Numbered from the stretch's first letter, positions 10,193-22,290 are shown. The stretch: DNA of 64,000 nucleotides from Clarkia xantiana subsp. parviflora (GCA_036873135.1 JAPTYO010000008.1:22359001-22423000), one strand, 5' to 3'. Notes: generated from the sequence alone by a model not told the origin. A program made the numbers and translations.

Positions 10193-11218
10193 ATGTACAC
10201 CGATGGTTCTTCAAGTGTAGAGGGATCGGGGGCAGGATTTGTATTGATACCGCCCGGTAGAGGCGAGCCCCTGCGATATGCCTTGGCCTTGACGTTTAGG
10301 GCCACCAACAATGAAGCTGAGTATGAGGCTCTCATCACGGGCCTTAAAATCGCCAAAGGTACGGGAGTTGATCATTTAAAGGTGAAGTGTGATGCTAACC
10401 TGATCGTGAATAAAGTCCAGGGGAATTACGAGGCGATGAATCCGACAATGAGGAAGTATTTGCACGAGGTGCAGACTTTGAAGGGAAGATTCAAAAGCTT
10501 CGACATTGAGGCAATCCCGAGGGAAGAAAACGCGGAGGCAGATGCCCTGAGCAAATTTGCCCTGGGGGTAGCCCCCGAGGAGAATCGGAAGGTGCACTTT
10601 CTGGAGAGGATAATTATCTCAACCATCGATCCATCGGAGGTATGTTCTATCGAAGCAGGATCGGAGGAAGAAGAGGAACCCACCTGGATGACCCCGATAG
10701 TCACATACCTGACTACGGGGGCACTCCCCGACGATGAAATGGCAGCTGTCAGGTTGCGTCGAATCGTAAGCAACTACGTGATGGTGGACAACCAGTTATA
10801 TAAGAAGGGGCATGTAAAGCCTTTTCTGAGATGTGTGGCGGAGCCTGACACGAATCGGATTCTGAGAGAGTTGCACGAAGGAGTCGCGGCCTGTCATGAA
10901 GGGGCCCGGTCCATTGTGAGGAAAGCGCTGAATTTAGGCTACTACCGGCCTTTGATGAAAAAGGAAGCAATAGCGTTGGTCCAATTTTGTGATGCGTGCC
11001 AGAGGTACGCTCCGAATATCGTGGCTCCCGCCGCGAACTTGATGTCCATCAAGAGTGCTTGGCCCTTCGCGCAGTGGGGCATTGACTTGGTGGGACCCCT
11101 TCCGCAAGCGAAAGGTCAGTGCAAGTACTTACTTGTAGCCATTGATTACTTTTCGAAGTGGATAGAGGCTAAGGCGTTGGCCAAGACGACGGGGAAACAG
11201 ATCGTCAAGTTTCTCTAG
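10193..11218 (+). pseudogene. Archaeal-type RNase H and integrase N-terminus of element I
   Basis: In frame with the RT. Residues 1-125 are the extra RNase H that marks Tat elements: TDGSS, NEAEYEAL, CDANLIV and EADALS carry the four acidic positions. A linker with acidic residues follows, then the integrase zinc finger (H, H, then CDAC; 10873-11002) and the start of the DDE core at QWGIDLVGPLP (about 11075-11105). TAG at 11216 interrupts the core between the first and second catalytic Asp. Confidence 0.9.
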
Positions 11219-11917
11219 ACTCAAATTGTATCCCGGTACGGGGTTCCTCAAGTGTTGATCAGCGATAATGGTCCTCCGTTCAATGGGGCTCAGTTGAAGG
11301 AGTATCTGGAACCGCTGAACATTGAGCATCGGACAGCTTCGGTCCACCACGCTTAAACAAATGGGCAAGTGGAATCAGCCAACAAGATCGTAATGGATGG
11401 CTTGAAGAAGAGGGTCTATGCCTTGCAGGGTCATTGGCTAGATGAGCTTGAAAACGTACTGTGGGCTGTTAGAACAACACCCAAGCAATCGACGGGGGAG
11501 ACTCCGTTTGGCCTTGTTTATGGCACGGAGGCAGTTGCTCCCGTGGAGATAGCGGTGGCGTCCCATCGCATGAGGTATTATGAGCCTCTGACTAACGAAG
11601 AAATGAGACGTCTGGACTTGGACTTGCTTGAAGAGAAAACGTGGAAGGCTGATGAAGTTCAGGCTCGGATGCGTCTGGCAACAGCCAGGTACTATAATCG
11701 GCGGGTCAAGTCCTGACAATTCTTCGTTGGAGAACTTGTTTGGCGGAGGAATGAGTTCGCCTATCAAGATCGGATCAACAAGCTGTCACCGAAATGGGAG
11801 GGACCTTACAAGATAATAGGGATGCCAGCCCCGAATGCATACAAGTTAGAAGACCTTGATGGCAAGACGTTGAAACATTCTTTCAGTGGCGCACACTTGA
11901 AGAAATGTCATGTTTGA
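11219..11917 (+). pseudogene. Integrase core and C-terminus of element I
   Basis: Same frame as upstream pol. It has the second catalytic Asp in LISDNGPPF (about 11260) and the catalytic Glu in TNGQVESAN (about 11372). TAA at 11354 lies just before the Glu motif and TGA at 11714 before the C-terminal domain, whose KLSPKWEGPYKI is the GPY/F motif. Natural end at TGA 11915-11917. Each stop can be explained by a single C-to-T or G-to-A change in an otherwise open frame. Confidence 0.88.
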
Positions 11918-12059
11918 TCCTAAGTCGCCTTAAGTTGTGCGTGATGTTAAGTCGTCGCGAATGGCGCAAGTTATCTATCGATTGATCCGATGTAAGCAAG
12001 CTTTGAGTTATTAATGAATAAAAGAAGTTGCTTCTGATCAAATTGCTTTTAGATTTATT

Positions 12060-12680
12060 CTAACTGTTGGTAAGTCGTGTTAAAGGACGCGATTAAAGCC
12101 TTCCGAGGTACGATTAAAGCCTTCCGAGGTACGATTAAAAAGCCTTCCGAGGTACGAGTAAGTCGTCTTAAAGGACGCGATAAAAGCCTTCCGAGGTACG
12201 ATTAAAAAGCCTCACGAGGTACGATTAAGTCATCTTTATGGCGCGATAAAAAGCCTTCCGAGGTAAGAACAAAAGCCTTACGAGGTATGATTAAGTCGTC
12301 TTTATGATGCAACAAAAAGCCTAGGTATGAATAAAAGCCCTAAGGGGTCCGAGTAAGTCGTCTTTATGATGCAGCAAAAAGCCTTAAGGGGTATGATTAA
12401 GTCGTCTAGAATGACGCGATAAAAAGCCTTGAATGGTACGATAAAATCATCTTAAGTGATGTGCGAAATTGCCTTGAACGGCATGGACGAGAAACCTTAA
12501 GTGGTGAGGTCCCGAGAAAAACGTCGCGAAGGACGTATGAAATCACCTTAAATGGCACGGGCAAGAAACCTTAAGTGGTAAGTTCTTGTGAAGCATCGGA
12601 AGGATGTATGAAGTCATCTTAAGTGATGCATCGGAACGTTTTAAGTAACGAGTCAAGTCGCTTTAAGTAGTGCAATAATA
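12060..12680 (+). repeat. 3' UTR tandem repeats of element I
   Basis: Imperfect units built on AAAGCCTTCCGAGGTACGAT (about 25 bp), grouped with a GTAAGTCGTCTTTATGATGCG-like partner into higher-order units of about 60 bp. They decay toward 12680. The position, between integrase and the antisense gene, equals that of the arrays in elements II and III, although the sequence is different. The interval 11918-12059 before it and 12681-12793 after it hold nothing else recognisable. Confidence 0.85.
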
Positions 12681-12793
12681 ATCGAGACCAAAATAGATAA
12701 AAGGAATTTTTCATAAAGGCTCGAAGGCCTAAAGGTTCTGATACAAGGAGGAAATTGTGAAGAGGAAATTACAAGGACTTAAAGAATGAAGCA

Positions 12794-15700
12794 TTAAGCC
12801 TGGTCCTTGTTGGAAGTTGGGTCCTCAGCAGCTTCGGAGGGAGCAGAGTTCGCGGGGTCCAGGGCAGAAGGCTCCGCAGTTCGTGGAGTCGGGTCCGCGG
12901 CACCCTCGGGGGCATCGGCCTCATCACTCTCCACGGGGAGGTTGAAGTATTTCTCCGCGAAGGGGGCGAGGGTCTCAGACTTCTTGAAGTCAATGGCATC
13001 CTCGTATATCGTGTAAAGCTCCTCGACGGCATTGAAGAGAACGTTCTCCACCTCGGCATTGCAGAACCCCACGGCATCTGGCTTGAAATCGTTGGAGTTC
13101 CGATACTCCTCGCGACCCTGAGCCTTTGCCTCAGCCAGCTTGGCAGGAAATTCAGCCTTCTCGGCCTCTAGCCCTGCCTTGGCTTCCTCGAGCCCTGCCT
13201 TGGCTTCCTCGAGAATGCTCTTCTCGAGGACGAGCTGCCTCTGCTCCGCTTCGTGCCGCTGCTGTTCCTCTTTGAGCGTCCTCCGCTCCCGACGCAGCAA
13301 GGATTCATAGTCATGGACCTGCTTTTGCAAGTCCATAGCCTTCTGGCCAAGGAGGGTCTGCTCCTTGGTTATCTTTTCCCTTGCCGCCACAGCATCGGCA
13401 AGGTCCTCCTGGAGCTTGGCCAAGGCGTCGGGGTCCGACCTGGCCCGCTCCTCCTTCAGAGCATCCTTCAGAGCGAGGATGTAGCCAAAGCAGCGCTGTT
13501 GGTTCGCAGTTTCCTGAGGCAAAAGGAAAAGAGGTTAAGGTCCGATAATCGAAGGCAAGAGCAAAAGCGAAAGTAAAGTTTTACCTCCATCCGACGGATG
13601 GCCATGTCGCGAAGATCCTCGTCGATATCTTCGTCAGCTAAGGAAATCGGACGTCTCAAGGATGGTGGAATTGACCCTGCCAGCAGGTGCAGGGCCAATT
13701 CTGGCTGAAGGTCTCCCCGATGGAGTGGGACCCCTCGAAGAGACTCGATCGGGTTCCAGGGAACCGTCTCTTGATCGGGGGTGTAAACCTCGTAGAGGCT
13801 CCCATCCAGGGGAAGAGGAGGGACAACCCTGGAAGCCTCGGTCGGAGGCTCCAGAGTGGGAGAGCGCAAATCCAAGGGAGGACTCCGGGACACGTCCTCC
13901 ACAGCTGGCCTCAGGATGCTCCGCCCTGGCCTCCGACGGGGAATCAGGCCTTCATTTGGCTCCTCGGAGGAGGGGGAAACATCCAAGTCATTCACCTGAC
14001 GGAACTGAGTTTCCGTCGGGGTATTCTCTGTTATCGGCTCCCGTGGAGTCGCAGGCCTTGCTGGAGTTGCAGCCTTCGTCGGAGTGAGAGCCTCCGATTG
14101 ACCTGCGGTTGCGGGGCGAATAAAGTCAGGAAGTTCATTATTGGGGCACCAGATGACCCCGCGCGGGACGTACTGGTCCTTTCCACAGAAGTTGTAATAG
14201 CCCGCCTTGAGGACGCGGGGGGTTTCCCCTTGAAGTATGTATTTGATTTCTCTGACCCGCGCCTGCTGGTCGGAGGGGATAAACTCCTCGGGAACCAACC
14301 TCCTGTATGTTTTAATAGCTTGGCGAACACGCTTACCTTCCTCGGCGGTGGTGACACCGAAGGCCTTGTTCACCTCCTCTCTTTTGGCCCGCTTGGCCAT
14401 CTCGACTTGCTCCTCAGTCGGAGGAGCCGCAGAAGAGGAGGCTCCCCTCTTCAAGGACTTCCGCTTCCGCTTGGAGCCTGGGACAACGTCGGTCTCTCCC
14501 TGCTTCAACATGAGATGGGTCAGCTGAGATGCCTTCTTGGCTGCAAAAATGAAAGTAAAGTTATACCTCCATCCGACGGATGGCCATGTCACGATGATCC
14601 TCGTCGATATCTTCGTCAGCCAAGGAAATCGGACGTCTCAAGGATGGTGGAATTGACCCTGCCAGCAGGTGCAGGGCCAATTCTGGCTGAAGGTCTCCCC
14701 GATGGAGTGGGACCCCTCGAAGAGACTCGATCGGGTTCCAGGGAACCGTCTCTTGATCGGGGGTGTAAACCTCGTAGAGGCTCCCATCCAGGGGAAGAGG
14801 AGGGACGACCCTGGAAGCCTCGGTCGGAGGCTCCGGAGTGGGAGAGCGCAAATCCAAGGGAGGACTCCGGGACACGTCCTCCACAGCTGGCCTCAGGATG
14901 CTCCGCCCTGGCCCCCGACAGGGAATCAGGCCTTCATTTGGCTCCTCGGAGGAGGGGGAAACATCCAAGTCAGTCACCTGACGGAACTGAGTTTCCGTCG
15001 GGGTATTCTCTGTTATCGGCTCCCGTGGAGTCGCAGCCCTCGCTGGAGTTGCAGCCTTCGTCGGAGTGAGAGCCTCCGATTGACCTGCGGTTGCGGGACG
15101 AATAAAGTCAGGAAGTTCATTATTGGGGCACCAGATGACCCCGCGCGGGACTAACTGGTCCTTTCCACAGAAGTTGTAATAACCCGCCTTGAGGACGCGG
15201 GGGGTTTCCCCTTGAAGTATGTATTTGATTTCTCTGACCCGCGCCTGCTGGTCGGAGGGGATAAACTCCTCGGGAACCAAATCCTGTATGTTTTAATAGC
15301 TTGGCGAACATGCTTACCTTCCTCGGCGGTGGTGACACCGAAGGACTTGTTCACCTCCTCTCTTTTGGCCCGCTTGGCCATCTCGACTTGCTCCTCAGTC
15401 GGAGGAGCCGCAGAAGAGGAGGCTCCCCTCTTCAAGGACTTCCGCTTCCGCTTGGAGCCTGGGACAGCGTCGGTCTCCCCCTGCTTCAACATGAGATGGG
15501 TCAGCAGAGATGCCTTCTTGGCTGCAAAAATGAAAGTAAAGTTTTACCTCCATACGACGGATGGCCATGTCGCGAAGATCCTCGTCGTTATCTTCGTCAG
15601 CTAAGGAAATCGGACGTCTCAAGGATGGTGGAATTGACCCTGCCAGCAGGTGCAGGGCCAATTCTGGCTGAAGGTCTCCCCGATGGAGTGGGACCCCTCG

Positions 15701-17418
15701 AAGAGACTCGATCGGGTTCCAGGGAACCGTCTCTTGATCGGGGGTGTAAACCTCGTAGAGGCTCCCATCCAGGGGAAGAGGAGGGACGACCCTAGAAGCC
15801 TCGGTCGGAGGCTCCGGAGTGGGAGAGCGCAAATCCAAGGGAGGACTCCGGGACACATCGTCCACAGCTGGCCTCAGGATGCTCCGCCCTGGCCTCCGAC
15901 GGGGGATCAGGCCTTCATTTGGCTCCTCGGAGGAGGGGGAAACATCCAAGTCAGTCACCTGACGGAACTGAGTTTCCGTCAGGGTATTCTCTGTTATCGT
16001 CTCCCGTGGAGTCGCAGCCCTCGCTGGAGTTGCAGCCTTCGTCGGAGTGAGAGCCTCCGATTGACCTACGGTTGCGGGACGAATAAACTCAGGAAGTTCA
16101 TTATTGGGGCACCAGATGACCCCGCGCGGGACGTACTGGTCCTTTCCACAGAAGTTGTAATAACCCGCCTTGAGGACGCGGGGGTTTCCCCTTGAAGTAT
16201 GTATTTGATTTCTCTGACCCGCGCCTGCTGGTCGGAGGGGATAAACTCCTCGGGAACCAACCTCCTGTATGTTTTAATAGCTTGGCGAACACGCTTACCT
16301 TCCTCGGCGGTGGTGACACCGAAGGCCTTGTTCACCTCCTCTCTTTTGGCCCGCTTGGCCATCTCGACTTGCTCCTCAGTCGGAGGAGCCGCAGAAGAGG
16401 AGGCTCCCCTCTTCAAGGACTTCCGCTTCCGCTTGGAGCCTGGGACAGCGTCGGTCTCCCCCTGCTTCAACATGAGATGGGTCAGCAGAGATGCCTTCTT
16501 GGCTGCAAAAATGAAAGTAAAATTGCAGTTAGAAGTGTTACCCAAAGAACCAAATTGTCGGAAATTGAATCGAGGAGTTGGACCCCGATCTTGATCAGGT
16601 CCCCCTCCACGAGTTTATTGGCGTCAAGGGGAGCGAAGGACTCCCCCCAACGATAAAGCTGGATAAGTTGAAGGGTGTTGAAGTCGTCCTCGGTGTAAGA
16701 CTCAAACTTGGGGGCAGGGTCCGCGACAACCTCCCATCGGGGCCACGGGACGGAGCTGTTCCGGACGAAGAAGTAGTACTTCTTCCACCCGCTGTTGTCG
16801 GACCCTGAGTCGCGAAGGAACCCCCGATCCTTGTTGAATTTCCAAGTCTCGCCATCCCAGCCGAAGCGGGCGAGTTGCTCCTTGGTCCATTTGGGAAGTC
16901 GAGGGGTAAAGGAGCAGACCCCAGCCTTGTTACATTTCATTCCGTAGAAGGTAAGGAAGAGTAGCAGGTTGTACGTCCATTATTGGCGGAGGCACAGGAC
17001 TTGGAAGGCATTCCACACGCGGATAGCGTGTGGGGAGAAGGTGGTTGGATGCGTCTTGTAGAAGTTACACATTTCAACCAGATTCCCGCAGAAAGGGAAT
17101 CGGATCCCGGCGTTTATCTGTCCCGTGGAGACAAACACTTCTCCTTTCCGAGGATGGGTAACTATGTGTTTTCTCTTGGTGGGTTGGCGAGAATCGTAGG
17201 AAAAGCGAGGTTCCCAGGCCGAAGTGATGCAACCTTCCCGGAGAGCAGCTTCATAAAGGGTCTCCGAGATTTCATTAATAGCAAGCTCGAACGTAAAGAG
17301 GTTCCTTCCTCTAGAACTGGCCTCGTCTAAAAACGGCCATAACGGGAAAACTTAGGCAAGAAAAAGAAGATAATATCAGTAAATCACGGAGGCAATGAAG
17401 GAAAGTCTTACCAGACAT
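12794..17418 (-). pseudogene. Antisense spliced gene of element I (putative gypsy-type transposase-like protein)
   Basis: Predicted from reading frames and splice-like sites. ATG at 17418-17416; exon 1 ATGTCTG; intron 17411-17351 (GTAAGA to CCTAAG); exon 2 17350-16542; a very short, uncertain intron near 16541-16503; exon 3 in three tandem copies; intron 13584-13514 (GTAAAA to CCTCAG); exon 4 13513-12794. Exon 2 matches exon 2 of the element II gene (IRFPFCGNLVEM compared with LRLPYCDELIEL), the domain often annotated as putative gypsy-type transposon protein. Exon 3 is Pro/Ser-rich with a basic KRKRKS stretch. Exon 4 is a long coiled coil with an acidic, Ala/Pro-rich tail. TAA at 16980-16982 interrupts exon 2, and two exon 3 copies are frameshifted. 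Molecular function is unknown. Confidence 0.75.
13583..16521 (-). repeat. Tandem triplication of a 981-bp exon module
   Basis: Three head-to-tail copies, period 981-982 bp, nearly identical by eye. Each holds one exon 3 of the antisense gene: copy A 16502-15548, copy B 15521-14567, copy C 14540-13585. Between copies only 26 bp of intron remain (15547-15522 and 14566-14541), with a splice-donor-like start and TTTTTGCAG end. The joint falls on a shared TTTACTTTC, so duplication between two flanking introns through microhomology is likely. Only copy C is open throughout (318 codons). A and B each lack one base: A in the G run near 16180, B near 15284. Confidence 0.9.
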
Positions 17419-17978
17419 AGTGGGTGATTGATCGGAGAAGACGAAGAGAAGATCTTGACGGCTGGAAGCCTTGAATCGCCGGAGAATCAAACGAGACTTG
17501 AAGAGAAAAGCTTCGAAGTTTGACAATGGCAGAGCTTTCAGAAATCAGAACGGTAAGGAAGGAGTGAATAGTGCCAGGGTTTTGGCTTTTATAGATAAAA
17601 AGACAGCTGGACAGATTCAAATCCGGACCGTTGAAGACGAAACGACTCAATCTGGATCGTCGAGATTATAGGGGACAGTACGGAAGAGACGTTAGTGACG
17701 TAATACTGCTTTTTTCAGAAAGCAGCAGTCACGCCTGCTTAGGCGTCGTTTCATCATCCCTTGCATTTAATGGTGGAGTAACCGAGGAGTCTCCTCGGAT
17801 TTGGCAACTGTCCTTAGAGTCTCGAGGAATCGTGAGCGAGAAGCTCTGTGATTAAAGAGTTGCACCCAAGGTAAAAGCCTCCGATGGTAATATCGGGAGG
17901 TCTGAAGATGAAAGCCTTCGACGATGATGTCGGAAGGTCCGAAATTGGAAGACACGACGGACTATAAGTCCCTCATGT
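17419..17978 (-). promoter_or_regulatory. Probable promoter region of the antisense gene, element I
   Basis: Between the antisense start codon and the polypurine tract. A TATA-like CTATAAAA lies on the minus strand at 17594-17587, about 170 bp before the ATG, which would give a 5' UTR of roughly 140 bp. At 17875-17945 two related 30-bp units (GCCTCCGATGGTAATATCGG and GCCTTCGACGATGATGTCGG) are each partly palindromic. No ORF is supported here. Confidence 0.45.
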
Positions 17979-17990
17979 CTTGGGGGCAAA
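17979..17990 (+). other. Polypurine tract of element I
   Basis: CTTGGGGGCAAA sits immediately before the 3' LTR, where plus-strand DNA synthesis is primed. The same GGGGGCA core precedes the 3' LTR of elements II and IV. Confidence 0.85.
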
Positions 17991-18730
17991 TGATGGGTTC
18001 CAATGTAATCGTTAGCCCCATTAACAGTCAATAAACGGCGGGTAAGCCTAGAGGGCCTCGCGAAAGACCTGGAAGGTCCAGAAGCCCAGTATGAAGGGTC
18101 CCGACGAGATCGGCCCCGATATATGAACTGAATGCTCCCGACGAGAAGCCTCTGAGTAGGCCCCGATATGCCTTTGAGAAGGTCCCGATAATAAAGCCTC
18201 GAGGATGGTGGCCCTGTCCCGTGGGACGAGGGGTCCTGGGTGGTGACCTTGAATGAGACAACTCTGGAGTCCCCGATATGGATCGGGACTTGTGATCAGA
18301 GGATAAGACCAAGAAACCCGCCTACTAGATAGAGTAGTGGGGAAACGGTTAAGATACGGATAAACTCCCCCGAGATACGCAGGGCGTGCCCGAGATACGC
18401 GGAGCGTGGGCGAGATACGCAGAGCGTGGAGCGAGATACGCGGAATCCTGAACGAGATATACGGAACGTGGGTAAACTGCCAGGCGCGGTTACAGGTAAC
18501 TGAGGTAACTTCCCCTCCTATATAAAGGAGGAAGTTACCTCAGAAAGGTTACACTCTCTAATACGAACTTAGACTATTTCTATCCACCCCATCGTTCAAA
18601 CTCTCATTTAAGCATCGGAGAGGGATTCTGGGTCACCACCCAGATCATCCCCTTTTTGCAGGATTACGCGGAGCCAAGGAGTTCAGGTTTTCCGTCAAGA
18701 ACATACCGGAGCTTCGACCGTGATCCAACA
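17991..18730 (+). repeat. 3' LTR of element I
   Basis: The 740-bp partner of the 5' LTR, from TGATGGGTTCC to GATCCAACA. It is followed directly by the target duplication AAGAT. The TATA box is at 18519-18526 within the same inverted repeat. It has one fewer U3 tandem unit than the 5' LTR. Confidence 0.95.
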
Positions 18731-18753
18731 AAGATGAATAATGACAGCATTTT

Positions 18754-19099
18754 TGACAAATTGGCTCAGAAACCACTCAAATCACTCAAGAACAACATCA
18801 AGTAAAATCCTAGCAGAGAGGAATAGAGGAGAGACACAGAACGTCGCGGGATCGTAAAGCCAAGTTCATTCACTTGGTCAGCTCTCCCCCACAACCCTAA
18901 CAATCTAAATATAACAGAAGTGTCAATATTACACCACAAACAGACATGTAAGGAACTACAAGGACCCAACAAATATACGGAATTAATAAACAAGCCCACA
19001 TACCAACCTAAATACACACAAACAATGGGCTGCCAGTCCAACACAAATATATCTAAAACTAACAAGAATTGCAACACAAAAGGCTAATCCCATTAGCCA
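18754..19099 (-). repeat. 3' LTR of the copia element
   Basis: A 346-bp repeat, on the minus strand TGGCTAATGGGATTAGCC to AATTTGTCA. The adjoining GAGTGGGAGTG (19100-19112, minus strand) is the likely polypurine tract. It is clearly diverged from the other LTR by substitutions and small indels, so the insertion is older than elements I and II. Confidence 0.88.
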
Positions 19100-19106
19100 C
19101 TCCCAC

Positions 19107-20650
19107 TCAAGCTTGATCTTCTTCACCTTCTTCATTTGCAAGTGACTCCCCCTTACCCTGAGACAAGTTCTTCAAACCAAGCTTGTCTGACAAGTGACTG
19201 AGCTGCTCCCTACCAAGTGGTTTAGTGAAAATATATGCAATCTGATCATTTTTTTTCAACATGACTAAAACTAATAATTTCATCCAGTAACTTCTCACGA
19301 ATTATATGGCAGTCAATCTCTATGTGTTTCATTCTCTCATGGAAGACTGGGTTGGTGGTAATCTGTATTGCAGCTTTTGCTCAAAACCCAATTCATCCAT
19401 AAGACTTCAAAACCACACAACTTCTTTAATCAACTCTCTAATGTTCCTATACTCAGTTTCTGCAGAAGATGTTGAAACATATGATTGTTTATTCACCTTC
19501 CAAGAAACCAGAGAATTTTTCAGAAAAACACAATATCCAGAGATTGATTTATTGGTCTCAAAACAACCTCCACAGTCTGAGTCACAAAAACCAGAGAGAG
19601 TTGTACTGGACCCTGAGCTCAGAAAAATATCTTTACCTGGTTCTCTCTTCACATACCTGACAACCCTTAAGGCTACATCCCAATGGGATTTCTTGGGGGT
19701 ATGCATAAACTGACTTAGGTATCTAATAGTATAGGAGATATCAGGTCTAGTGATAGTCAAATAAAGCGATTTACATATCAGCCTTTTATAAGAGATAACA
19801 TCATCTAGGGCTTTATCATGCTTATTCAACTCTAAATGCTCATCATATAACATGCTGGTAAGCTTAACATTCACTTCCATAGGAGTTCTAACTGTCTTAC
19901 CACCTGAAAGTCCAACTGAAGATATGAGTTCCAAGGCATACTTCCTTTGACTCATCACAATCCCACTATCATTCATGGCTAGCTCAATGCCAAGAAAATA
20001 ATTAAGTCCTCCAAGATCTTTCATTCTAAAACTGAATTGCAAAACATTTTTCAATTCTGATATTAGGTCAAAACTGTTACCACTAATCAACAAATCATCC
20101 ACGTAAACCAACATAACCACAATCCGATCACCAACTTACTTATTGAACAATGAATAATCAAGCTTAGATCTCTTAAAACCAGCATTAACTAAAGGAGACA
20201 CTAAGCTTGATATTCCATTGTCTGCTACCTTGCTTCAAGCCATAAAGGGATTTACGCAATCTACAAATATTAACCTTCCCCTCTTGATCAGTAAATCCCT
20301 CAGGCAGAGTCATATACACCTTTTCATCTAAATCACCTTGTAAAAACGCATTATACACATCCATTTGATATACGGGCTATTTAAAAACAGAAGCAATAGC
20401 AAGAAAGACTCTGACAGTGTTCATTATGACCACAGGTGAGAAGGTCATAGTAATCTATTCCATATTTTTGCTTATATCCCTTTGCTACTAGTCTAGCCTT
20501 TTACATTTCCAAGGTGCCATCAGACTTATACTTGATTTTATAAACCCATCTACATCCTATAGCTACTTTACCTGGTGGAAGAGGGACCAAGTCCTAAGTC
20601 CCAAGTCCCATTACCTTCTAAGGCAGAAATTTCCTCCTTCATTGCTTGAA
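19107..20650 (-). pseudogene. Copia reverse transcriptase and RNase H
   Basis: Minus strand. RT begins near 20640 with WDLVPLPPGKVA and IGCRWVYKIKYKSDG, decays through 20130-20450, then is open at 20120-19407 with LVYVDDLLISGN (catalytic YVDD) and FLGIELA. RNase H follows with GFCDSDCGG and SSAETEYR. The C-terminus at 19298-19107 includes YIFTKPLGREQL. Frames change at least twice and an alternative frame begins near 20150. It is non-functional, but all domains can be placed. Confidence 0.88.
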
Positions 20651-20651
20651 T

Positions 20652-22290
20652 TCAAGAAGGGTTATTTGCAGCTTCAACATAACTAGCTGGTTCGGTCAAC
20701 TCATAAAAAGATGTCAAATAGCACTGATAGGAATAAGATATATTATCGTATGACACATAACGCTCAATGGGATAGGGTGTGGAAGCATTTTCCATAACAA
20801 AATCCTTGCTCCAGATTGGAGGCCTAACAGCTCTCCCATGCCTAGTCATCACTTCATCGGTGACTTGGGGAACAAGGTTATCATCAGGACCAACAGGTGG
20901 TTCATCCTGTGATGGTTCAACATCAGATTCATGAGACTCATCATCTGTTGGTGGCACAAGTGGATCCTCTTCAACCATAACTGGTTGTTCCTCAACAAAA
21001 ATGATAGGATCAGATTCTAAAGGAGTCTCAAAGTTGGTATATTTTGTGGAATCATCATGTGAAGAAAAATAAAAGAAAAATGGCATATGATCTGGTTTAT
21101 GATGCTCAAAAGGGAATATATGTTCATGAAATTTGACATCTCTACTGACAAAAAACTTTTTATTTTCCCGATCATATAACTTATATCCCTTTTGAACTTC
21201 AGAATACCCCTTAAAAACTAAGGATATTTCCATTTAGGCAAACTTGTCATTCACCAAAAGTTTCTTTACAAAACAGAAACACCCAAAAACTTTCAAATGG
21301 CTAACTGCAGGCTTTTTTCCACTCATGACTTCTAGGGGTGATTTTCTATCCAACACTTTAGTAGGCATCAAATTAATAATGTAACATGCTGTCAAAATAC
21401 ATTCACCACAAAAAATGTTTGGTATAAAGCTTGCAGTTTAAGAGCCCTTGCAATTTCAAGTAGGTGTCTATGTTTACGTTCCACCCTACCATTCTATTGA
21501 GGAGTATAGGGACAACTACTATGATGAAGGATGTCTTTCTCACGAGAAAAAAAATGATATGATCATTGAAAAACTCTCCTCCATTATCAGTTTGAAAACA
21601 TTTTATAGTTTTAGAAAACTGATTCTCAATAAGAGCAACAAAACTTTTCAGAACAATAGAGACATCAGATTTAAAATTTAACATGTGTATCCAGGTAACT
21701 CTGGTATGATCATCCACCATTGTCAGAAAGAATCTCTTCTCATCATATGTTGGGCTATGATATGGCCCCCACAAATCACAATGTACCAAATCAAAAGTAA
21801 ACTAGCTCTGGAAGTTGAGATAGGGAAAAAAGTCCTAGTAATTTTTTCTTTGGGACAGATGATACAAGTCTCAATGCATTCAGTCTTATTTATAGGAAGA
21901 TTGAAACTGCCTATTTTCAACAACATTGGTAAAGGAAGATAAAGCAGTCAAAAATTGGACTTAAAGAAATATAGACCTGAATGCTCATTACCAATCCACA
22001 AGACCTTCCCATTTGAGATTTCCTGTAGTATGGCAACATTTGGATAAAAAATCGCCTTGCAGTTCATATCAGAAGATAGCTTTGAAACATATATTATATT
22101 GTATTTAAAAGAGGGAACATAAAGAACATGCTGCAATTTTTTTATCATTGGTCAAAAAATGAGTCTCAATGCCTTTAATCTCAGATAAATTACTATTTGG
22201 TAAAAGGACTTTAGTACCAGAAGCTAGCTTATCAAGTTTTAATCAATCATCTCTATAGGTCATGTGATCTGTAGCACCACTATCAAGAAT
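20652..22290 (-). pseudogene. Copia protease and integrase
   Basis: The protease active site DSGATDHM is encoded at 22284-22261. The GAG-pre-integrase zinc region follows at 22148-21800, including HVLYVPSFKYNIIYVSKLS and the CIICPKEK cysteines. The integrase core at 21789-21403 has VHCDLWGPY (first Asp) and CFQTDNGGEF (second Asp). A 193-codon frame at 21233-20652 covers the integrase C-terminus (FKGYSEVQKGYKLYD) and an acidic linker to RT. Stops separate these pieces. Confidence 0.85.

Larger units (their letters stand above)
5462..18730 (+). mobile_element. Gypsy element I (Tat type), full length with target duplication
   Basis: A complete 13.3-kb LTR retrotransposon. LTRs are 5462-6218 and 17991-18730. 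The 5-bp target duplication AAGAT is perfect (5457-5461 and 18731-18735). In order it holds primer site, gag-protease, RT, RNase H, archaeal-type RNase H, integrase, a 3' UTR of 20-60-bp tandem repeats, an antisense spliced gene, polypurine tract and 3' LTR. The LTRs differ at about 20 of some 735 comparable positions by eye, so the insertion is moderately recent. Coding capacity is lost through one frameshift and five in-frame stops. Confidence 0.95.

Noticed and set aside
13662..16656. Long plus-strand ORFs (141-460 codons) opposite the antisense gene of element I
   Set aside because: They repeat with the 981-bp triplication, lie opposite a gene with intron and homology support, and show no domain. 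They are GC-rich shadows.
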